Assembly (NCBI RefSeq): GCF_000150275.1
Contig: NW_002060960.1
Coordinates: 186,001 to 250,000 of the forward strand
Length of the DNA: 64,000 nt
Source of the DNA: Trichoplax adhaerens
Taxonomy: Eukaryota > Placozoa > Uniplacotomia > Trichoplacea > Trichoplacidae
Direction: 5' to 3'
Below the pieces are notes generated by a model. The model saw only the letters and a program-made list of their open reading frames with translations. It had not been told where the DNA came from and made no database searches. A program made the translations under genes and the position numbers. Below, in pieces: positions 55,288 to 64,000 of this stretch; the stretch's first letter is position 1, and every line of letters starts with the position of its first letter.

Positions 55288-58200
55288 TTATTTGATTAAT
55301 TTAATAATGTAAAATAAATGAGAATCATATCGACATATGACATAAGACTGCTGGCGATTTACATAAATCTTCTCTAGTTGTCCAAATAGTAATGGAGATT
55401 GGAAAGTTCGAACTAACTGCATCGTATTTTTATCGTACAATTGTATCTTGCAAGTCAATTTTTCCACTACCATGAAAAATCGAGATTCAGTACTACTATT
55501 CCAACATAAATTGGTAGTAAGATTAAAATGTCTAATGGCATTTTGATATCCTTTGACGTTGAGTTTACCGTCTGCACCGATCATCTATTGAACATAAACA
55601 TAAAAATATTTCTGTTATAAAACAGGAGATGTTAAAAACGGAATCGATTATATTCTTACTATCACGTCTTCTCCTTTCTGTATGAAATAGCAGCCATCCA
55701 AATCACTAGCGTAATTCATCTGTCGAGAGAAGAGACAAATAAAAAAGAAAATTAATGATAGTACTGATATTCCAATTTCATTAATCGTATTCTGTTTTCT
55801 ATTCAAGCCTGTACGAACAAATAAGTCTGTAGTGTAGTGACCAAAATTCTTAATCATATTTTCCTTTTTCCAACTAGACGTTACAATATTTGCTTCCGTC
55901 TCTCCAATATTGATTTTACAAGCAAATCCATTAGCATCTTTGTAGTACTGTTGTGACTGAAATAGTTTGGTCTCCATAATATTATCTTCTAATTTGAAGA
56001 GCTACAAGTTCATAGGAAAGATTAGATATTATAGATTACTACAGGGTTGCAATATCATCAGGTCAAAAACCGATAGCTGAAATTATTATAATAAATATCT
56101 ACAGCCTAAGCATTCTGTAATAGTAGCCAGTATCGGATGATAAATACTTTAAAGCACAAAGATAGCATTCTGGTGCACTATTTAAATTAATACTGCTCAA
56201 ACGTACATTACAGGAATCAATTCTTAAAGCTTTATATAAAGCTTAACACGTGTAAAACTTAATTACGGTACATCTATATAATTTATTAATGAATAACTGT
56301 TCTAACGGATATAAAAATATTGAAAGATTGGCCATATGATTGTTATAGCTATTTAATTTTGCTACAGTTAACTACAGAAATAATATTGAATAAGATAGTA
56401 ATTGTTTTAGTATGGAAACCAAATATACTAATGCATTTTACTGGAATTTACAATTGCCTGAAAGAATAAATTTCTGACTTATAGCTAATACTACTGACCA
56501 CTTATGAAATAACCCAAAAGGTATCTGTTCAGTACAGAAATTACTTTACGTTATAAATCTGTCAATAAATCTAATCTAACTTGCCCTAATAAGATTCCGT
56601 CGACGATCGAAAGATTCTTGTTGTAAGGCTAAGATAGAATCGTCGAAATGCAGAATTTGTGTTTTACGATGGATTCGATTAGGGTCGTAATACATTTCCA
56701 GTTTTCCATTATCGCGCTGAATACCCATAACCGCAGTCTGATTAGTGCCATCAGAATGCTACAATAATAAAATATTATTTTCATAGCGGTTAAATAAAGT
56801 CGAGTTGCAAGATTAAATATTATATTATGTTATTATTAGCGCGATGAGTCAAGATAAAAACTGAATGACAGCATCGTAAATATTATTCTTTTACCTGAAT
56901 ATCTATAATAAATAGATATTTACTATCCGCCCTTCTGTATCTTGAGCTTAAAACTTCTATCGTTGCTCCTTCTACTAGTAGCTCATCTACCAACCAAGAA
57001 CATTTATCGATACTCTGCAGATTATTAAACTACAATCGCACAAAGGTAGATTAATTAATTATTAATCTCACAATCTGATACCGGAAGAAAAGCAATAAAA
57101 CTAACACATGATTGCTCTAAAAGAATTTAAATTTTTCTAACTTGCAACCATTTCCGTTGGCAAAGGTGATATAGATTACTATAGCATGTCATAGGAAAAA
57201 CTGTGTGACATCTAATCTAACATGAGATGGCTTTAAAATGGCGTAAATTACTTCAAAAAGCTAAAGCAATTTTCAGACTTATAGCGGTATGGGTAAAGAA
57301 AATAATTATGGTGCTAATATAGCAAAAAATGTCTTTCAAAGAATATTTCTCATTCCGTTCGTAAATCATTCCAGCAAATCAATATCGTTTATAACATAAA
57401 CTAGCAGAACAATAGCACTATTCAAGATGAACATTTAATCTGGTTGGCAATATCACCTTTCCAGTTAAATATTTCTGAGAAACATGGACAGTACCTGGCG
57501 AATAGAAATATGATTGTGACGATTCCAACGATCTTTATACAACGCACTCGCTTCATAGGATCGGCACTGCTTTATTAAAATAACCGAATTTAAATCATCG
57601 TAGAGAAAGCACCAGAATTGACTAATAGCTTTATGGTCATCGAAATCTTGACTGGATAATTCTTCTAATTCCTCGCCTTGATAAATCTAAGAAATATTTA
57701 AAGTTAGACCATGAAGATAATGTTATTTCATGAATATCATTTTTTTAATTTTAAGTATACAAAAAAATTGACTCCGTAAGGAAATTATAAATGTTTTAAC
57801 ATCATTATACCTGTAATTTTAATCGCCACTTTTTCATCTCGAGCAATTTTGCAACATAAGGAATGTTATTGATGTAACAACAAGAAGAAGAATAGACTAT
57901 TTCCTCTTTATTCGATTTCCTATTATTTATTTCATCTGCACTTTCTTCCGCCAAACTACTTCTTTCATCACAGTCATCATCATCCATCATTTCATCGTCG
58001 CATTCATCATAATTTGAAGATTGATCATCATGGTTACCTTCGAAATTATAACTTTCAAATGTAAAAGGTTTGTTTGAAGCTGAATATTTGCGTATATATA
58101 TTGAAGTGACTATTTTTAGATACCATTTCATGATTATCACCGTTAGTATTGCACGAATGTATCCTATCGCCCTATTGCTATTCTTACCACTAACTGCGCC

Positions 58201-61200
58201 TGGAAAATTTGGATCTTCATCACTCCGATTTTCAATATCGTCTTCATCATTTGCATCATACCCTTGACTTGCCATATCATCGTCTTCATCTTCATCACTT
58301 CCATCATTTCCATCCCCATCTTTACCGCTGTCAGAGTAATATTCATCTTCATTCTCTCCTTTCGTTAATTTTCGACGTTTTGCAGGTCGCCAAGGAATGG
58401 TACTTTCTTTATTCGTAAAGGTGTCATCATTATTTTCTATTTTCGAATAATAATGGTAGCAATAGATGGCTCGAATGTTTTAAAATCAACACGTGTACAC
58501 TGGAGGAAGAAAGTTTTTCCCTTACCTACGACTATATATTTGTAGGCTTCTCGGCTATCATTACTATAAGTATACAAATCAACCGTCGTCGGGCAGAAAA
58601 ATAGTTTTATGGTTCCCATGGCACTAAAAAGCTTTTTATAAGGCTTGGTTCCGAGTTGGCTAGGATTAAAGATCTATTTCAATCCAATATTTAATTTAAG
58701 TGAATTAAGGTATGTACTATAAAGTACAAATAAGTACCGTAAACCTAGCAATCTCCGGTCAACTTTTTATAGATATTACTGTATTTATTTAAAGTTATTG
58801 ATAACTGTATGCTATAAATTTCTAGGAATTGCATTATATGTATTTGAAAAATGCCTGGTTTACGGTAAAAATTAACAAGTCCCGTGGTAAAATTAAAATT
58901 ACATAAATTGAAAACTTACCAGAATTTCGAATTGCATATTGAGAATCGCTAAGTAAGACTCTACATCAGATATTGCCAAATCAATAATACCCTCTTCATG
59001 AGAATACAAGGGCTTGAATCGATGATTAAAGGAAGGAACAAAATCTTCTCGATTATCTTTCAATGCGCTGGACAAGAATCCGATAGCAGAAGTATTGGTA
59101 GAAATGCCTTTATACCATAAAATGGTATAGATACGCAATCTTATAACACATTCGACACGAAAGAGTCTAAGTTGATTGGCACTTTGTGCTCCATCGAATG
59201 ATATCATGTCTGCATATTGAATATTTTGTTGAACACGACACGTATATTGGTGTCCAAATGGATCAACCTGCCATACCTATAGTATTAATTACAACGATTG
59301 CCAATTAGATGAACTCACAGCCCTTTCTTAGCTTAGCTTAGCTTTTTGCTAATAACAATTCTTCACATTTATTAACACACTAGAGTTTTAAGAACATTAA
59401 GCAAGAACTATATTTTAACGACTATTAGATGAATAGCGTACAGTCGATTCTCTTGATGAATTTCATAATAACAAGTTTATCTTTAAGATATTTTAACACT
59501 ATTAAAATTGTATAATTAATCTTACAAGGGGATAAATGATTTAGTAGAATAGCACTGGTGCTGCTATTTTATCTGTGGTTAATAATGCGTTGATCTGAAA
59601 AAAATGGATCAATTAACTGTATCAGTAAATACAGGATTCATTACCCACCTCTATAGCGCTGGTCGCAGCAAGATCTTCTGATGGCTTTCCATAATGATAC
59701 CAGAACATAATTTTGGTATCATTTGCCAAGTATTTGCATGCTTGGATTTCATTATCAGACGTAATTGATTTCTCTGTCCTTCTAAATACATTCTCATTCA
59801 TGATAGGCATCTTAAAGCGATAAAACATGGTTTTAAATCAATTTCATCAAAATCTATTAATTTAATAATTAACAACAAGTTCTACTGTATTACGCGAATG
59901 CCATCATAACAGAATAAGTTATGCAACACAGCTACTCTTTTCTACATAGGCAAAATGCAATCTTGTGAGTAGATATCCAAAAAATTTAGAGTGGAACCAA
60001 ATAGTAATATGCAATGCTTCGTTTTGTATGTAAAGAGTTGATGAATACCGTTAAAAATGATCTTTGCTGCAACAAGTTTCAAATTCAGACTTACTGTAAT
60101 ACTTTTCCTATCGCTAGCCAGCGTTAAAATGTACCATTTCTCGTCAAGATCCCACTTTGCTGGAAATTCAAGGTTAGCTAAAGTTTTGGACGGATTATGA
60201 TTCCCGTCCTCGTCTTCAAATTCGTATTCCCTTCTGCCATAACCATAGAAGACTTTCCAAGTGTCAGAGTATTGCCCGATATCTGCCTTCCACTTTATTC
60301 ATTTAATTCAAAAATGGCTGAATATCAGTTTCCAAATTACAATAATTGCATAAAGTTTGTACATGTATCTATCGCATTTGTACATATCGCAAAGAGCTAT
60401 TTAGAAAAATTTCAGAATATCGATACTGAAAATAAAAACGCCTTCGAAATTATATATTCTACTGACTAAGCAAAGTGCCGCCCATGTATATCCGAATTAT
60501 TTATACACATGTTGCAAAGAGATACTGCATTTAATTTAATTTAAAATACACACACTGCATAAAGTACGTATATGTGTGAATCATTTTGATACATGTTCCC
60601 AAGAGATATATGACAAAATTTCTGAACGTTGGTACATTTAGGAGAAAGCCGTCATCGAAAGGGCAATCATATCAACCTAAGTCAGGCTCAAATTTAGACT
60701 TACAGTAGGTTAAATGACTACTCTGTTAAATGAATTACTTCCTTTCTCTACATTTAGTCCAACAGATGAAGGTTACCTCGGATATGGCAAAGGCAAAACA
60801 AATCGTCTCATCTCGATGTCCTTTAGGCCCAATTCGAATTTGTGTAACCCATTGATTGCTAACTTCAACTCTACTGCTGATATTGAATTCCTCATCTGTT
60901 TCATCATCTTCCTTAACCACCGTTAGCTACACCAAATTATAATTGAACTTCATTATTGCCTAACAGAGACATAACAGCTTAGTTAGCTATAGCTATGAAA
61001 GGAACTTTACCACAACTTCGCATTCTTCAGTTTTATTGTTCATGGTGGCAGGAACTAAAACCCCTCCACGTTCATAAGGTGTCGAGCATCGATCAGCAAT
61101 ATCGCTACTACACGTAGTGATCTTGCGGGAAAAATCCATGAACGTTTGCGTATACCCCGTACCCCATCGTTTCCATTTTGGATACCTTCATCAGGGTTTA

Positions 61201-64000
61201 AGAGAAGTTAATTAACGAACGATGAAAAATGATCGATAATATCGGTTCTAGGTAATTACTTTGCAATGTAGGCATAGGGCAAATGATCTATCTGCGCTTT
61301 TTCTTCAGCTAATTTCAAGGCCTTATTGCGATAGAGGCTATAACGACTGCTACACAACAGGAGAAACTGAATCAAATCGATCTTTTTAAAGCTCAAATAG
61401 GAACCAAATTCTTTCATGATGCTATAAATTTTCTTAATTTCTTTCTTTTTCTGTAAAAATTGACGCCATAGCAATGGATTAACATTTTGACAAAAAGAAA
61501 TTCTGATTAAAACTATGGCCGTATTTCACTTGCAACGGACTCTCTAATATGATTTCTGATACCTCATCAACGGGTGATAAATAGTTCTTGTAGCTTTTTA
61601 AATCCGTAATAAGTCCTTGCTGTGTACTGGATAGGTTCCATTTCGATACAATCCAGCTCCAGTCTGCCATCATAGTTTCCAAACTAGCTGAACAATCTCC
61701 CTTGATGGCATGGTCTACTATGTGATCAAAAAAGTAAGAATCTTCCTTGAAAGCATTCCAATCGCCTTGATAACATTGTAAATAGCGCTCTACTAATGTT
61801 TGATTTAATCGCTTGATATACGAATCTTGAGATTGTTCTTCATCGATAGGATATTGGAGATAGTCGATCACTGCATTTTGGAAGTAGATGCATCTATTAT
61901 TAAAAATAAAAGTAGGTATTGGCTTGAAAACCGATCTCTTCAATGAGGTAATGGATAAAGAATAATATATCAAATAAGGTATAACTACCCATCATCGTCT
62001 TGATACAGAAGCAGAGACTTTTCATCCAGACGCTTCAGTAATTGGATCGTATCTTCTTGATTTTGTCTCCATAGACAGTAGATTGATTGAATAGGAATGG
62101 GAATGGGGTTATAAACACCAAGCAATCGAATTAATTGACAATCTTTTTCTTCCATCTGACTTAAACTGAATTGAATGAGTGGACGGAGATCACATTCTTC
62201 ATTCTCATCTTCTTCATCAATTTGTAACTTGTCTACAAGGTTTTTCCACTCGTTGACAGTCTTTAATTTCAGTCCAGCCATAATAGCAACTGCAATTGGT
62301 AGATTTTGGTATATTTCAACAGCTTGTTTGACTACATTTTCAGAACTTAAGCGTTGGATAACCTCTACAGGCTGATATAGTGCTAAAATTTCCATGGATT
62401 CATTTTGCGTTAACCCTGGCTGTGAATGAAACATATTGTAAGACAATTTATATCTTCTCTCTAAATGTAGTCTAACCTAACAACCCTACTAGTTGAAGAA
62501 AGTTAATCTTAAGTCTGATACTTCATGTTTAGTTTAGTCTTGCTTTCAGGAGCAATAAATAAAGCATACATTACGATCTTTATAGATCATTAAGAAGTAA
62601 TACGGCGAAAACGCTATCACCTGCACTATCCAGTATGAAATTAAGTGTATCGACAACGCTATTTAAATACACCAATGGATGACACTGTTATTAGGTGCTC
62701 CTAAGCAAGGAATTTCTAATATTTAAAACGGGATATATTATATAAATCAATCCCAAGATTACATGGCCAAATTAATTGCATTGTTGAAATGAAACGAATT
62801 TAATGGAAGTCCCACACGAAATTTCTACTATTCGAAAAGGATATACTAATTTATGTGCTAGAGGATATGGCAATATCAACCCAACTGTTGAGATTGAACA
62901 AATTCAGTGGCAGAGCTAATTCCATGTTGTTATTTTAATCGTATCAATACTTACAGGTGATTGTAAACAAGTCCATGTCTCCTGTTTTTCATCGTCTATC
63001 CAAGGTGCTGTAATGACTGATTTCTTTGCAAACTGGATATACTGTAGACTGGATTCTTCTTGTACATCATCGAAGATAAATAGAGCTTGCGATTTATTCT
63101 TATTCGCTTAAAACAGCATGCAGCACGGTATTAAAATGCAATGCCGGAAAAGGATAAACATATTGCAAGAAAATCAAGACCAAAAATGGATAAGTACGTC
63201 CATAAGGATGCACATTGCACAGTCGTTGAACTCGTTGATGTAAAGATAGGAGCTGCATTACGAACTATAAATGAATGATTAACTACCTTGGAAATAACGG
63301 TTTAGGCGATCAACAACATCGTCTAATTTTTGAGGTAGATCAATGCCTTGGAGACCGAGTTCGAGGCATAACTTTTCCAAAATTAAAAATAACCGCTGAT
63401 TTTTAGCATTTCCTAAATAAACAAGACAGGAATGAACACATATCATGTTTAAATGTGGAAAAGTAAGCCGGCATGAAGATTGAATATAATCTCCTAGTTT
63501 TCCATAAGAATTTATCTTAATACTGGGTCGTAAACGTATCTAAAGTAAGGAGCTCTGGCTAGAAAAGCATGCCGGCTTAACGATTTAAAATAATTCACTC
63601 GTTCTCCATTAGAGATTATCCAAATGTAGGGTATATAATATATGCAAAGCAATGAGTTCTTGCTGTAAAAGTATGGCAGCATAAAGATTGAAAATAATCC
63701 GTTAGTTCTTCATTTGAATGAATCTAAATGCAAGGTCTAACATACGTATATCTAAAGTAAGGAGCTCTAGCTGGGAAACTATGCCGACATAACGATTAAA
63801 AATAATCCACTAGTTCACCATTCGTGTTTATTCAAATCGACTATCTCAGATATATCCAAGGCAAGGAGCTTTTGATAGCGATAATTGTAGGACTACACCA
63901 ATCCATGCTTTTCTAGCTTAACCATTTCTATTACAAACAAAATGATATTGCTTACCGATTGTGATCCAGTATACGCCATTTGGGTGAAAAGCTTTCTTTT
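55288..64000 (-). CDS. APAF1-like NB-ARC protein, 5' part outside window
   Basis: STAND ATPase of the apoptotic-protease-activating-factor type. Nineteen phase-compatible exons: from 64000 to 63956, then 63287-63412, 62955-63106, 61989-62419, 61563-61893, 61260-61450, 61011-61185, 60777-60926, 60095-60292, 59649-59810, 58903-59276, 58526-58659, 58188-58469, 57811-58079, 57495-57686, 56895-57029, 56581-56758, 55660-55988 and 55288-55584 (TAA). About 1380 residues are visible. Motifs: FHPNGVYWITIG; Walker B ALFIFDDV; ARC LPIAVAIMAG; winged helix LDEKSLLLYQDDDG; arm YKNYLSPVDE then FGSYLSFKKIDLIQFLLLC, all lining up with human APAF1. The following 900 residues lack WD motifs, but the end (EKIYVNRQQSYVICRYDSHL) resembles APAF1's last blade. 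An NLS-like RPAKRRKLTK and acidic runs interrupt it. P-loop and any CARD lie beyond 64000. Exon ends at 58903 and 60292 are the weakest. Confidence 0.85.
57811..58469 (-). other. Acidic, NLS-bearing insert in the APAF1-like gene
   Basis: Two neighbouring exons (58188-58469 and 57811-58079) encode WRPAKRRKLTKGENEDEYY, then Asp/Glu/Gly runs (GNDGSDEDEDDD, DECDDEMMDDDDCDE) before ordered sequence returns (VYSSSCCYINNIPYVAKLL). The intron between uses donor GTAAGA and acceptor ATATTCAG, which keeps the frame. The basic cluster could act as a nuclear import signal, and the acidic runs should be disordered. No such insert exists in human APAF1. Confidence 0.75.

Noticed and set aside
58164-58418. 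His/Met/Lys-rich ORFs on both strands around 58.2-58.4 kb
   Set aside because: Out-of-frame readings of the acidic GAT/GAA-rich exon of the APAF1-like gene.
61479-61562. Extension of the APAF1-like exon to FNQNFFLSKC and an apparent frameshift to the next segment
   Set aside because: A good GAG|GTATCAG donor at 61563 and a TTTTTACAG acceptor before 61450 join in phase and restore the APAF1 alignment, so no frameshift is needed.

Overview
The window is nuclear DNA of an intron-rich, AT-rich animal. Genes are split into many short exons with GT..AG introns of mostly 50-800 bases. The proteins are typical of animals (tuberin, SMG1, an APAF1-type NB-ARC protein) and include a ciliary small GTPase, IFT27. 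Compact intergenic spaces, low GC and conserved metazoan gene content suggest a placozoan (Trichoplax-like). That is an inference from style, not a proven identity. I rebuilt gene models by hand by joining exons with compatible splice phase and comparing them with remembered family sequences. The joins are therefore predictions.

Layout: (1) 262-3000 (+), cytosolic thymidine kinase (TK1), whose 5' exon is missing. (2) 3627-5730 (-), complete seven-exon IFT27, tail to tail with TK1. (3) 5731-15640, about 10 kb of repeats: palindromic TACTGTA sequence, a hairpin MITE-like element, two 1.1-kb direct repeats about 5.7 kb apart, a 272-bp tandem duplication and one small cysteine-rich ORF. (4) 15641-24903 (+), complete 22-exon TSC2 (tuberin) with a C-terminal Rap/Rheb-GAP domain and a 39-bp minisatellite in intron 2. 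(5) 26231-45213 (-), SMG1, the nonsense-mediated-decay PI3K-like kinase, traced from its start codon to the FATC tail and convergent with TSC2. (6) 45214-50849, satellites with a higher-order structure and minisatellites. (7) 50850-53540 (+), an unrecognised, disordered, Ser/Asn/Gln-rich protein. (8) 55288 to beyond 64000 (-), a large APAF1-like gene: NB-ARC core, winged helix and helical arm, then about 900 residues of degenerate propeller-like sequence interrupted by an acidic, NLS-bearing insert.

The genes do not form one pathway, although TSC2 (mTORC1 inhibition through Rheb), SMG1 (RNA surveillance and genotoxic stress) and an APAF1-like protein (death or innate signalling) are all stress-response regulators. 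The most interesting single object is the APAF1-like gene. It matches APAF1 through the NB-ARC/arm region and at its last residues, but lacks recognisable WD motifs between and has lost the conserved His of the sensor motif. Both TSC2 and SMG1 carry one giant central exon (2.7 and 3.3 kb) among otherwise short exons, which suggests local intron loss.
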